A stretch of 64,000 bases of DNA, from the NCBI GenBank assembly GCA_030435675.1, contig CM059623.1, positions 11,688,092 to 11,752,091 on the forward strand, read 5' to 3'. The position numbers and the translations under genes are program-made. Every line of letters begins with the position of its first letter. Within the stretch, counting starts at the first letter, position 1. The DNA is from Steinernema hermaphroditum. Its lineage: Eukaryota; Nematoda; Chromadorea; Rhabditida; Steinernematidae. Below the pieces are notes generated by a model. It was not told where the DNA came from, did no database searches, and saw only the letters and a program-made list of their open reading frames with translations. Below are positions 35,321-47,399 of this stretch, one piece after another.

Positions 35321-35915
35321 CTTTGAGACACTTGCTTACTTTTGTCTGAACATGTGACATTTCCAAGTTTGTTTGTCGCATTACAGCTAACGTGCTGACA
35401 CAACTCAGCACTTCTTAAGATGCGTTTTAGGCACTTTTCAAACACTTGCATGAACGTATGACATTTACTAAAATTTTGGTCTCACCACGACAAACATGTC
35501 TACATAGGTTAATAGTTCATAGGCTTCATTTTAGGCACTTTTCTGGCAGTCGTCTGAACGTATGACATTTCCTAAAATTTTGTTCTCGAAACGACGAACA
35601 TGTTAGCGTAGTCTAATACTTCATAGGTTTCGTTTTAGGCACTTTTCAAACACTTGCATGAACGTATGACATTTACTAAAATCTTGGTCTCACCACGACA
35701 AACATGTCTACATAGGTTAATAGTTCATAGGCTTCATTTTAGGCACTTTTCTGGCAGTCGTCTGAACGTATGACATTTACTAAAATTGTAGTCTCGCGAC
35801 GACGAATATGTTAGCGTAGTCTAATACTTCATAGGTTTCGTTTTAGGCACTTTTTCAACACTTGTCTGAACATGTGACATTTCCAAAATTTTTGGGTCTC
35901 ACCACGATTCATTTT
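35321..35915. repeat. 104-bp satellite with alternating subtypes
   Basis: TTTTAGGCACTTTT recurs at 35425, 35529, 35633, 35737 and 35841, exactly 104 bp apart. Alternate units are more alike (A-B-A-B), a 208-bp higher-order repeat. Units contain GAACGTATGACATTT, also found in the satellite at 42.9 kb. Confidence 0.9.
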
Positions 35916-35995
35916 CCAGAAGTTTCAAGAAGTTTCGAGAACATTCTGGAATGGACGAACCTGTGACATTTCCTGTGTTTAAACATGGCCACTTA

Positions 35996-36494
35996 CAAGG
36001 GAACATCCCCAAGTGCCCGACGAGTTAGGAGCTGAGATGTGGCGCGGCTTGTAGACGGTCTTCTAACTAAGAAAACGCACATAGTCTCACCGGCCATAAA
36101 TCAGTCGGGCTACCATAAAGATGGTCATGAAGTTGCAAGGTCTCCTGGTGCGATGTCCCTGACTAGTCAGAATATACGGTATTTTTGTCCGATTTTGGAC
36201 GGGGTTTTTAAGGATTTCGGCATTTAGAGCCAAAATTAACATTACCAGTTAACAACCATGTTCTTTTAGCAAGAAAAGGGGTCAAAAAATGACAAAAACT
36301 GACATGAAAACCGTATATTCTGACGAGTCAGGGACATCGCACCAGGAGACCTTGCAACTTCATGACCATCTTTATGGTAGCCCGACTGATTTATGGCCGA
36401 TGAGATTATGTGCGTTTTCTTAGTTAGAAGACCGTCTACAAGCCGCGCCATATCTCAGCTCCTAACTCGTCGGGCACTTGGGGATGTTCCCTTG
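35996..36494. mobile_element. Foldback MITE, PIF/Harbinger-like
   Basis: Arms 35996-36180 and 36310-36494 (185 bp each, about four differences) are inverted repeats starting CAAGGGAACATCCCC. Direct TTA repeats at 35993-35995 and 36495-36497 form a 3-bp target duplication, as for PIF/Harbinger or Tourist elements. No transposase. Confidence 0.8.
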
Positions 36495-36604
36495 TTAGCC
36501 CATTTTGTATAGGATGACAGCGAAAAGACCCGGTGCATTTGATAGAGGTCAATGAGCTCTACAAGATGGCATTAACACCGAAGTCAACGGATTGATTTTG
36601 TTTC

Positions 36605-36650
36605 GGACAGACAGACACACCCGTCCCATCTGCTTTATATAGGGGCGGTC
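36605..36650 (+). repeat. SINE-type tail
   Basis: GGACAGACAGACACACCC followed by CTGCTTTATATAGGGG resembles the tail at 26240-26303. The matching tRNA-like head is not evident upstream. Confidence 0.35.
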
Positions 36651-37640
36651 GACTAGATTGTCCCACGGAGATTTAACCTCTTTTCAAAGTTATTTTAATA
36701 ATTTAGACACATTTGCAAAGTTTTATATTTTTTGAACTGGGGAATAACTTATCTTTAAAAGGATTTTACTATTCAGATTAAACGATTCAGATTCTTTAGA
36801 GGGAGTTGGAACTAAATACAGATTTTATCTGTTAAATAGGTGCCTTCAGAGCAGCTCATTTCTCCTATATGTCTTCATATTAACAGTTTGTTATATTTAG
36901 AGTTCTCATAGGATCTTCACCAAGGCAGATTCTGGAAGTCTCTGACTATCATAGGGTCTTCACCAAGGCAGATTCTGGAAGTCTCTAACTCTCATAGGAT
37001 CTTCATGGAGGCAGTCTTCCTACCTTTGGAGTCGCGCGGGGTTTTGTTTTCATTGAGACCTTCAAAGAAGTCAGCTTTCTCCTCTCATTCTCATAGGGTC
37101 TTCGGAGAAGCTGACTTCTTTAGCTGAATTCACCGAAGTTCTGTGGCTCTCATACGGTCTTTATGGAGGCAGTCTTCCTATTTTTGGAGTCGTGCGGGGT
37201 CTTGTTTTCATTGAGACCTTCAAAGAAGTCAGCTTTCTCCTCTCACTCTCATAGGGTCTTCAGCAAGGCAGATTCTGGAAGTCCCTGACACTCATAAGAT
37301 CTTCATGGAGGCATTCTTCCTATCTTTGGAGTCGCGCGGGGTCTTGTTTTCATTGAGACCTTCAAAGAAGTCAGCTTTCTCCTCTCACTCTCATAGGGTC
37401 TTCAGCAAGGCAGATTCTGGAAGTCCCTGACACTCATAAGATCTTCATGGAGGCATTCTTCCTATCTTTGGAGTCGCGCGGGGTCTTGTTTTCATTGAGA
37501 CCTTCAAAGAAGTCAGCTTTCTCCTCTCACTCTCATAGGGTCTTCAGCAAGGCAGATTCTGGAAGTCCCTGACACTCATAAGATCTTCATGGAGGCATTC
37601 TTCCTATCTTTGGAGTCGCGTGGGGTTTTGTTTTCATTCT
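36651..37640. repeat. Repeat block C, copy 2
   Basis: Direct copy of 34352-35280 with more internal unit repeats: the CCCTGACACTCATAAGATC unit occurs three times in succession from about 37270. Confidence 0.85.
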
Positions 37641-38240
37641 TCGATTGATTTGTACTTTCCACTAAAATCAAACCCAATAAAAGCTATCTATACAAACTAA
37701 AGGACTAATGCATTCTTCGATCTCGTCAAAAAATATGCCTTCTATCACTGTGATAGCTATCGTAGTTGATGAAATCTACTTAAGTACTGTATGTCATCTG
37801 GATGTCTTCGACAATATCGTTCGGCTTTCTACTAAAACAAAACTGTGCAGGAGCTATTGGAAGATGAAAGGCTTTATTTTAATACGTTATTTCGTTGATT
37901 TACCTCCTTATTTATGTCACGAAGCCCATAAATCTTTCTTTATTGCTATAAAAAGTAGTAATGGCAACGAAAAAAATGTCAAAAGTCTCACTTATATCTA
38001 TGGTACATCTTCCGTGTTGCCGTAGGTCTTGTAGAAGTAGAACCTTCTGTAGTAATACCTGTTAGCAACTATGCGAAAGTGTGAAGCTTACTGGGTTACG
38101 GTAAAACGACTCTGGAAGTCTTCTACTATACGCTCATTCGACTATAGATTTCACTGAATAATAAAGCCAACTATGTAATGAATTCTGCTTATACTTTAAG
38201 CTTACATTGATGTTATCTTTGATTTCCTCGATGTAATGTC
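37641..38240. other. Intergenic AT-rich, no supported gene
   Basis: An open frame at 37708-38025 (105 codons) has no recognisable motif and AT-biased composition; it is probably chance. Confidence 0.4.
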
Positions 38241-38249
38241 GTACAGAGT

Positions 38250-41065
38250 CTCGTTTGTGTAGCGGTGGAGAGCGGTCGGTTATCCCCCTCTCCTCTGGGT
38301 TTTGAGCGGTCGGTCATCCCCCTCAGCCCACACTGCCAGCGGACCCCGTGACCCAGTAGCCTTGGAACAGCAGGGTCACGAATGTTCCAACCCAAAGAAG
38401 CCGGCCGACTCGCAATTGGGACCCTGAACGTGCGCCGCCTATCGTCAACGGACCGTCTGGTGGAGCTTCAACAAGAACTTCGAGGGATCAACATCGACGT
38501 CCTCGCGCTAACCGAACTCCGGTGGAGAGGAACAGGTTGCCTTGATCTGAGTGATTCTGAGTTCCGTTTCTACCATGCGGATGACAGTCAAGATGTATCC
38601 GGGACGGGATTCCTGGATAGCCGGCGAACTCAACCCTTTGTGGAAGCCTTCAACAAGATGACGCCGCGCATCTCCAAGCTGGATCTGAAGTTCGGACGGC
38701 AAGTACTACGTCTCTACGCAGTGTACGCGCCTCCTACAACGTCAACTAGCAGAGGAGCCGAAGACGACGATGAAGAAGATGCTGAAGAAGACTATGAAAG
38801 CCTCTTGGAGACCCTCCGCTCAGAACTAGGGAGAACTGGATGTCCCCTGACGGGCGCACGAAGAACTGTATAGACTTTGTGCTTGCTTCCAGGCTCATCA
38901 GATTCCAGTCAGCGACCGCCCTTGGCTCTCACAACGCCTGCTCCGACCACCGTCTCGTACGTGCAATCATCCAGACGCCTGGCCGGGAAGCTCTCCACCA
39001 CGAAGAAAAGAAGCCGAAGGAAAGACATCGATTAAATCGAGATCTTTACCGGATGGCTCTGAACATCGCGCCTCCCGTCTCCGCTTCACCAACAACGTCC
39101 AGTGGATATGCAAATCTAGCGAAGATCATCCACGAAGCCGCCGAATTCGCCAGAGAAGACGTAAGAAGAGAGCCTCGACTTTCGCCGAACACTGAAGATC
39201 TCCTGAAGCAGCGCCGCGTGCTCAAGAATAGACGATCTACCGCAACCGACCGGATCGCTTTCACTGAATTCAACAAGATGGTCCGCCGAGAAATCCGGAA
39301 GGACCTCGTGAAGCATCACCAACGCTTAGTCGAAGAAGCGGTCGAAAGCAACCGAGGACTACGCACGGTGAGGAGAGAAGCAGCAACTGGTCGACGAAGA
39401 CTTATCCGGCTGCGCGACAATGACGGAAACGTCTGCACGACAACGACGGATCTCCAACGGACAGTAAAGGACTTCTACGAGACCCTCTACTCCTCCACCG
39501 TCAGAGTCGAATTCAACGAGCCCGAGTCCGCCGACGAATGTCCAGTACTGCTGCAGAGCGAAGTCGAAGAAGCGCTAAGGAAGATGAAAAACAGAACAGC
39601 GCCCGGAATCGACAACATCACCGTGGAAATGATGAAATTAGGAAAAGATGTGCTGGTGCCGGAATTGACGAAGCTGTTTAACGCCTGCCTGCAAACTAGC
39701 TCGATGCCGAAGAAAATGGGTGATTCGTCGACGATCCTCCTCTTCAAGAAAGATGACCCGCTGGACCTGCAGAACTACCGGCCGATCTCGCTCCTTTCCT
39801 GCGTTTACAAGTTGCTCACGAAAGTGCTCAATCAGCGCATAGAGCGAGTTCTGGACTCGGAGCAACCAGTGGAGCAAGCAGGTTTCCGGAAGAACTTCTC
39901 CACCACCGACCACCTGCATGCAGTCAACGAACTTGTGGAGCGATCGCGCGAATATCGGCTCCCGCTCTTCATTCTTTTCGTCGATTACGAGAAGGCGTTC
40001 GACAGCGTGGAGACGAATGCAGTGTGGAATGCTATCCAGCAGCAAGGAGTCCCGGCACAGATCATCAAGCTCCTGCAGAAGATTTACAGCGAAGCCAGAT
40101 CGCTCATCAATATCGCTGACCGACTGGTGCCGATCGAAATCAGACGCGGAGTGCGACAAGGTGACACCATTAGTCCAAAGCTGTTTACAGCAACTCTGGA
40201 GCACGTATTCCGCCAGCTGCAATGGGACGACGTTGGAATCAACATCAACGGAAGCCGCCTCTCCAATTTGCGGTTCGCCGACGACGTCGCCCTCATTGCT
40301 GACAACGCGCAAGAGTTGCAAAAGATGCTCGACGAATTGGATGAGGCATCCCGCCGATTCGGGCTGAAGATCAACGCCAGGAAGACGAAGATGATGACGA
40401 CGGAAGAAGCCACGATTCTGCTCAACGGAAGAGAAATCGACCAGGTGGAATTTTTCATCTACCTGGGCCAAGAAGTCCGCCTGCTACGGGACCACTCGAG
40501 GGAGATCAGTCGACGAGTCCAGAGCGGATGGAACGCCTTCAGACAGCACAAGGACTTTCTAACCAGCCGGACCGTCAATATGCGATGGAAACGACGTCTT
40601 TTCAACATGTGCGTCCTTCCCGCTATGCTGTACGGATCCGAAACCTGGTCTCTCACGAAGTCAGCGAGGAAGAAACTTGCAACCGCTCAACGACGGATGG
40701 AGCGCAGAATGATCGGAGTGCGTCTGTTAGACAGGAGGACCAACAACTGGCTCAGAGGCGTCACGAAGGTGATGGACATCACTGAAGCAGCGATGAAGCG
40801 AAAATGGACGTACGCGTGGAAGATGGCACATGACGATGAAATGAAATGGTCCAGGAAGATCGCCGAATGGAGACCACCCACAAGAAGACCTCTTGGCAGA
40901 CCCCGAACCAGATGGCGAGACGAATTCAAGAAGGCGACGAGGTCACACACGTGGCAGACCCATGCGAGAAGAATGCAGCTGCACCAATGGTTGGAAATGG
41001 GATCCGCGAATTGTAATAATTCTGATTCGGAATAAACAGTTAACAGTTAATAAACAGTTAATGTC
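38250..41065 (+). mobile_element. RTE-clade LINE, copy 1 (endonuclease broken)
   Basis: The 5' ORF from ATG 38382 starts an AP-endonuclease (IGTLNVRRLSSTDRL, LALTELRWRGTG, YAVYAPP), but near 38830 about 260 bp are missing relative to copy 2 and the frame shifts to a stop at 38873. The second frame (about 38840-41035) carries the endonuclease end (SDHRLVRAII) and the RT: DDPLDLQNYRPISLLS, FVDYEKAFDSVET, RRGVRQGDTISPKLF and FADDVALIAD. After the stop come short AACAGTT/AATAAACAGTTA repeats, the microsatellite tail typical of RTE. Non-autonomous because of the deletion. Confidence 0.9.
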
Positions 41066-42185
41066 GTACTTGTTCCTCTCCTGTAAAAATGTTCTTTAAA
41101 TCGTGTATAAAGGTCTAATTTTGTGTCGTACAGATAGCTATTTTATATCACTGTCTGGTATCTTATCGCTAAACTGAAAATTTGCTGTTTTGTAAGGTAA
41201 TTCCTCTAATTTTCGTATTTTGCATCTCTACTTTCCAAAACAAAAGAGCTCTCTTGACTGCAAACACAATGCCTGCATTTATTCTATGTGTCTTTTTCAT
41301 CTTTACTTAAAATATAGCCCACAATTGAGACTGGAGATATTACCTTGTCGGATACTGCGACTTCTTGGCGTCGAGCTTCTTTTTTCATTTCTAAATACTC
41401 TGCTTGAGACTATATCTGATATGCTGCTGCCTACCGTAATACATTGGGAATCCTCTGAAAGATATTTAATTTTAAGGCTTTTATCGGCATCTAAATTGAT
41501 CCATAATGAGGTGTGTTTGGCGAGGTTCAGCCTACCGTAATATGATGAAAAGCCTCTAGAATGTCTTCTACTTCTAGCGTTTTTAGACGCTTCTAAAATA
41601 ATCTGCATAAGATTTTGTTCAAAATGCTGTAGCCTACCGTAAGAATACGGTAGGAATCCTCTGGAAGCCGCTTTTATTTTGAGGCTTCTTTTCGGCTTTG
41701 AAGCTAAAAAGGTTCATATTAGGGTGTGTCTGAGTAGTTTCATCATACCTTATCATCACTTCAAGCCTCCGAGGCTAACTAAGGCCTTCAGAAGATTTTT
41801 TAGCTGTTTCATGAGACTCTAAAATACTTCGTTTAAAGAGTGTATGGTGAATTTCTGTTTACCGTAGCTTCATGAACAGCTTCTGCAAGATCTTCTTTTT
41901 TTCTTTTCCCTTCTTAGGTGTATCTAAACGATCTGTATTACGGAACTGGCTGAGAACTTTATGTTTACCTCAATTTGGCAGACGTGGTCCAGGCTGCCGT
42001 GACCTCCCATTTTCAGTCTTCGTCGTTATCATCTACAAAAAAAGCATTGTAGACGACAGATCCAAACAGATGAGCATTACCTCTCAGAAGACAGAGGCCA
42101 CAGCACGGAATCCGAGCGTCGAATCCGGCGAGCCTTCTTTCTTGAGATAATACAATCAAGTCTTCACGGTAGTCAACCGCTGCAG
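41066..42185. other. Intergenic, no supported gene
   Basis: Several CTACCGTAA-containing imperfect repeats (about 41430, 41530, 41634) separated by ~100 bp suggest an old repeat. Open frames on both strands near 41.9-42.2 kb show no recognisable motif. Confidence 0.4.
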
Positions 42186-42386
42186 AAACCACAGGGCTAC
42201 CCATACCACTGGCAGAGCTTCCCTGGCGCGCTCATGACGCCAGGGTGCGGCCGTGTGGACTTCGAGCCCCGTGTACCGCAAAAACCACACTACCAGCAGA
42301 CGGCAGAGCCCGAAGGCGGCCAACTGATAGAGGGCTTTAGACTAAACGGGAACATGGAAATCGAGCCGGAAGGCGCGAAGTCATGA
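42186..42386 (+). CDS. Possible C-terminal exon of an unidentified protein
   Basis: After a CGCTGCAG acceptor an open frame reads KPQGYPYHWQSFPGALMTPG, then CGRVDFEPRVP and EIEPEGAKS before TGA at 42384-42386. Composition and codon choice look coding, but no upstream exon or family can be assigned. The opposite strand is also open here (ATG at 42204), so the call is weak. Confidence 0.25.
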   Translation, partial: KPQGYPYHWQSFPGALMTPGCGRVDFEPRVPQKPHYQQTAEPEGGQLIEGFRLNGNMEIEPEGAKS

Positions 42387-42654
42387 ATCCCCGACTGTTC
42401 CGCCGCAGCGGTACGATACCTCTTAACCCAGACGAACAGAGAAACGCACGCTGAACTGTGCGCAAAGAAAACTCATGAACTGTGAGCTTGTCTTGTGCGG
42501 GTTACTGCAGATACTGAATGTACATTAAAAACGAGTCCAGAAAAAGGGTCCCTTCTTCGTGCTTCGACGCGAAAAGTCTGAAAAAGTGATGTTTATTCTT
42601 AATTTTCAATGTGATATAATCAAATTGCTTGTGAGCATTGCCGAAAGTTCTGTC

Positions 42655-42725
42655 TGTGTGGTGCAGTGGCTGGGCTGCAGCCTATCAGTCCTCGGTCACG
42701 GGTTCGAGTCCGAATGATAATGTTT
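42655..42725 (+). repeat. tRNA-like sequence, degenerate
   Basis: Begins GTCTGTGTGGTGCAGTGG and has a B-box-like GGGTTCGAGTCC. Acceptor and anticodon stems do not pair properly. Possible SINE head. Confidence 0.35.
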
Positions 42726-42871
42726 TTTCTGATATTGCATAGATCTTTTTTTCGATTGTATAGATCTTTTTTTCGACTGTTTCTTTTTTCCCTTAACTTT
42801 TGAGTTCGTCCTTCTGAGTTCGTGCAAGGACATAGCGCTGTCTATGTAAGTATCGACTAAAAATTCTGCGC

Positions 42872-43375
42872 TTTTCAAATTTAAACCTGTTTTCAATTTT
42901 AAGCTCGCGGACGAACGTATGACTTTTCCAAATTTGAACCTGTTTTCAATTTTAAGCTCGCGGACGAACGTATGACATTTCCAAATTTGAACCTGTTTTG
43001 AGTTTTAAGCTCACGGCCGAACCTATGACTTTTCCAAATTTGAACCTGTTTTGAGTTTTAAGCTCACGACCGAACATATGACTTTTCCAAATTTGAACCT
43101 GTTTTGAGTTTTAAGCTCACGACCGAACATATGACTTTTCCAAATTTGAACCTGTTTTGCATTTTAGGCTTATGGCCGAACCTATGACATTTCCAAATTT
43201 GAACCTGTTTTCGATTATAAGCTCACGGCCGAACTTATGACTTTTCCAAATTTGAACCTGTTTTGAATTTTAAGCTCACGGCCGAACTTATGACTTTTCC
43301 AAATTTGAACCTGTTTTCGATTATAAGCTCACGGCCGAACATATGACTTTTCCAAATTTGAACCTGTTTTAAAAA
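42872..43375. repeat. 53-bp satellite
   Basis: About nine tandem copies; TTTCCAAATTTGAACCTGTT recurs every 53 bp (42925, 42978, 43031, 43084 and on). Each has CGAAC(G/A)TATGACTTTTCC, related to the block in the 104-bp satellite. Confidence 0.92.
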
Positions 43376-43436
43376 ATTTTGGGCACAGAGCTAAACATGA
43401 TGGAGTAGAGAGATATAACATTGTGTTGGCCCAAAA

Positions 43437-43635
43437 TGAACAAAGGAACAAAAGTGAGGTTAGTGGAACCTGTTTTCTTAGGATCGTGGCGGGAGCCAGG
43501 GGTGTCACTATTTTTCCAGGCATATATTACCGATCTTGTCATCTTGTCATCTTGAAAAATAGTGACACCCCTGGCTCCCGCCACGACCCTAAGAAAACAG
43601 GTTCCACTAACCTCACTTTTGTTCCTTTGTTGACG
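43437..43635. repeat. Palindrome with ~80-bp arms
   Basis: Left arm about 43437-43520, right arm about 43553-43635, almost perfect inverted copies (GTGAGGTTAGTGGAACCTGT and complement) around a ~30-nt loop with (CTTGTCAT)n. It abuts the 5' end of RTE copy 2. Confidence 0.85.
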
Positions 43636-43649
43636 TCGATTGACGTTGA

Positions 43650-46310
43650 CGTCGAACAAGATGACGTCGCGCATCTCCAAGCTGGATCTGAAGTTCGGCC
43701 GGCAGCTACTACGTTTCTACGCAGTGTACGCTCCTCCGACAACATCAACTAGCAGAGGAGCCGAAGATGACGATGAAGAAGATGATGAAGAAGACTATGA
43801 AAGCCTCTTGGAGACCCTCCGTTCAGAACTAGGGTCTGTTGGTGTGCCTGGTTGGGAAAGGTGTGCCAGCAGTTCCCGACGGGATGCAATCGCGCCAAGA
43901 TTGCGGGTGTATCCTGTTCTGCTCGGAGACTTCAACGCTAAACTTGGAAGAAGAGAAGATGAAGAAGAAGTGCTCGGAAGCTTTGGATATGGCGAGCGAA
44001 ACGAACGCGGACAGCGGCTGATGAATTTCTGCGAAGAACATCAACTACGGGCGGTGAACTCCTTCTTCAAGGCGAGACCAGGGCGGAAGTGGACATGGAT
44101 GTCTCCTGATGGGCGCACGAAGAACTGTATAGACTTTGTGCTTGCTTCCAGGCTCATCAGATTCCAGTCAGCGACCGCCCTTGGCTCTCACAACGCCTGC
44201 TCCGACCACCGTCTCGTACGTGCAATCATCCAGACGCCTGGCCGGGAAGCTCTCCACCACGAAGAAAAGAAGCCGAAGGAAAGACATCGATTAAATCGAG
44301 ATCTTTACCGGATGGCTCTGAACATCGCGCCTCCCGTCTCCGCTTCACCAACAACGTCCAGTGGATATGCAAATCTAGCGAAGATCATCCACGAAGCCGC
44401 CGAATTCGCCAGAGAAGACGTAAGAAGAGAGCCTCGACTTTCGCCGAACACTGAAGATCTCCTGAAGCAGCGCCGCGTGCTCAAGAATAGACGATCTACC
44501 GCAACCGACCGGATCGCTTTCACTGAATTCAACAAGATGGTCCGCCGTGAAATCCGGAAGGATCTCGTGAAGCACCACCAACGCCTCGTCGAAGAAGCGG
44601 TCAGAAGCAACCGAGGACTACGTGCTGTAAGGAGAGAAGCAGCAATCGGACGAAGAAGACTTATCCAGCTCCGCGACAATGAAGGAAACGTGCGGACGGC
44701 AATGACGGATCTCGAACAGATTGCAAGAGCATTCTACGAAACGCTCTATGCCTCCCGCGTCAACGTCGACTACGACGACCCAGAGTTCGCGGATGAAACT
44801 CCAGCTCTGCTGCGAAGTGAAGTAGAAGAAGCGCTGCGGAAGATGTGTGCGCCAGGAATCGACAAGATCACCGTCGAAATGTTGAAGCTGGGAAAGGACG
44901 TTCTGGTGCCGGAACTAACGAAACTGTTCAACACCTGCCTGCGAACCTGCTCGATCCCAGAGAAGATGGCTGACTCGTCGACGATCCTCCTCTTCAAGAA
45001 AGATGACCCGCTGGACCTGCAGAACTACCGGCCGATCTCACTCCTTTCCTGCGTTTACAAGTTGCTTACAAAAGTGCTCAACCAGCGCATGGAGCGAGTT
45101 CTGGACTCGGCGCAACCAGCGGAGCAAGCAGGATTCCGGAAGAACTTCTCCACCACCGACCACCTGCATGCAGTCAACGAACTTGTGGAGCGATCGCGCG
45201 AATACCGGCTCCCGCTTTTCATTCTCTTCGTCGATTACGAGAAGGCGTTCGACAGCGTGGAGACGAATGCAGTATGGACGGCCATCCAGCAGCAAGGAGT
45301 CCCTGCGCAGATCATCAAGCTCTTGCAGAAGATTTACCGCGAAGCCAGGTCTCTCGTCAACATCGCTGACCGACTGGTGCCGATCGAAATCAGACGTGGA
45401 GTTCGACAAGGTGACACCATTAGTCCAAAGCTCTTTACAGCAACTCTGGAGCATGTATTCCGCCAGCTGCAATGGGACGACGTTGGAATCAAGATCAACG
45501 GAAGCCGCCTCTCCAATCTGCGGTTCGCCGACGACATCGCCCTCATTGCCGACAACGCGGGAGAGTTGCAAAATATGCTAGATGAATTGGATGAGGCATC
45601 CCGCCGATTCGGACTAAAGATCAACGCCAGGAAGACGAAGATGATGACGACGGAAGAAGCCACGATTCTGCTCAACGGAAGAGAAGTCGACCAAGTGGAA
45701 TCCTTCATCTACCTAGGTCAAGAAGTCCGAATGGTCCGAGACCACGCTAAGGAAATAAGCCGACGAATCAAGAGCGGATGGAACGCCTTCAGGCAGCACA
45801 AAGACTTTCTCACCAGCAGGACCGTCAATATGCGATGGAAACGACGTCTTTTCAACATGTGCGTCCTTCCCGCTATGCTGTACGGATCCGAAACGTGGTC
45901 TCTCACGAAGTCAGCGAGGAAGAAACTGTCGACCGCTCAACGACGGATGGAGCGCCGAATGGCCGGAGTGCGTCTGGTAGACAAGAAGTCCAACAATTGG
46001 CTCCGAGGCGTCACGAAGGTGAAGGACATCGCTGAAGCAGCGATGAAGCGGAAATGGACGTACGCCTGGAAGATGGCCAACGAAGATGAAACGAAATGGT
46101 CACGGAAGATCGCCGAATGGAGACCTCCCACAAGAAGACCTCTTGGCAGACCCCGAACCAGATGGCGAGACGAGTTCCGAAAGGCGACAAGGACACACAT
46201 GTGGCAGACCCATGCGAGAAGAGTGCAGCTGCACCAATGGTTGGAACTGGGATCCGCGAATTGTAATAATTCTGATTCGGAATAAACAGTTGAACAGTTG
46301 AATATTACCG
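43650..46310 (+). mobile_element. RTE-clade LINE, copy 2 (5'-truncated, long ORF open)
   Basis: Homology to copy 1 starts at about 43650, so the first ~90 codons of the endonuclease are missing. A single ORF then runs to 46285: YAVYAPP, LLGDFNAKLG, NSFFKARPGRKWTWMSPDGR, CSDHRLVRAII, then RT motifs QNYRPISLLS, FVDYEKAFDSV and FADDIALIAD, and a C-terminal RPLGRPRTRWRDEF. A 9-nt in-frame deletion relative to copy 1 removes residues before APGID. The 3' end has a short AACAGTTG repeat. Truncation on 5' is the usual LINE outcome. Confidence 0.9.
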
Positions 46311-46601
46311 ATGAGAAACATGATGGTGAAGGTGGTTTGGCACCAGGTGCTCACAGTTTAAAAAGCCAGCGTGACGGACGAACATGACAGAAAACCCAAA
46401 AGTGATTTATATATTCGGTTGGGCAGATATGGGTTTTTGTGAGGAATAATGCGTTTTGAATGCATGATTAGGCAGATGCCGACGTCGAAAACGGGCGTTT
46501 TGTGGATTTAAAATTGGGACTGTGAAGCCCGCCGATTCTGAAATGAATCTCTGGACGATTCTATCAGGGAAACATTCGCGTTCACGGCAGAGTTGGCTAT
46601 A

Positions 46602-47267
46602 TTAAAGGGACCCGGTCATGGATAAAAAAAGTTTTTTAAAACTTCTGAAAATTTGTGTACCCTTGTTTTCGGGGTTGCTGAGCACGGTGGTGAAGTCGGT
46701 TTCCCGGGAAACGTCATAGTTTCCGAGAAATACCGCAAAATAGACAAAAAAAACGTCGTACAAACTTTGCTGCCTAACGCAAGGCAGAGTTCGCTGTTTG
46801 TTTCGAACATAGTTCAATTCCTTGTTTTAGAGGTTGCCCAACACAATGCTGAAATCAGTTTCTCAGAAAACGTGATAGTTTTCGAGAAATAAGCCTTAGG
46901 GCGCAGAATGAACTTTACTGTCTAATTCTCGGTCTGCCGGTCTCGACACGAATTCCATGACAGACACAACCGTATTTCCCGCGTTTTCTACGTACTTATC
47001 CAATCTAGGCGCGCCTAGGCTCATTCGACGCGCCAGAAGCTGCTGAGCAAAATGTTCCTAAGCGCGGACATGCAAGTCACTTATTTCGGACAAAAAGAAT
47101 GAAAATATTGCGCAAATCGTGCCGCGCCGGACAAATCGTGACGGGACCCTTAGTAAAACACATTCTGCGCCCTAAGGTCTGTTTGTGCTCAGCGACCCCG
47201 AAAACAAGGGTACACAAATTTTCAGATGTGTTAGAGAACTTTTTTTATCCATGCCCGGTCCCTTTAA
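46602..47267. mobile_element. TTAA-bounded palindromic element, second copy
   Basis: Ends TTAAAGGGACCCGGTCATGG and TTAAAGGGACCGGGCATGG (complement strand) with ~85-bp imperfect arms, related to the element at 13914. Internally a segment GTTTCYCRGRAAACGTSATAG is duplicated. No transposase. Confidence 0.75.
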
Positions 47268-47399
47268 GAGCAGAACTACAGTTCTTTCAGCTTAAAAGGC
47301 CTCTATCGAGTAATTTTATCAAGTTTTTACAATTTATTCCTTCCAAACTACCGTCTCTCAACGCGAACGATCACTCTTTCAGCACTTTGCATGACTCCG

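Noticed and set aside
34352..37640. Repeat block C copies as LTRs of a retrotransposon
   Set aside because: No gag/pol between them, no primer-binding site or TG...CA ends seen, and the inner region is satellite plus MITE.
39638..40471. Long minus-strand ORF (277 codons) across the RTE reverse transcriptase
   Set aside because: Antisense shadow of the RT frame; the same shadow occurs in copy 2.
42872..43375. 53-bp repeats as a CRISPR-like array
   Set aside because: Head-to-tail repeats without unique spacers in a eukaryotic genome: an ordinary satellite.
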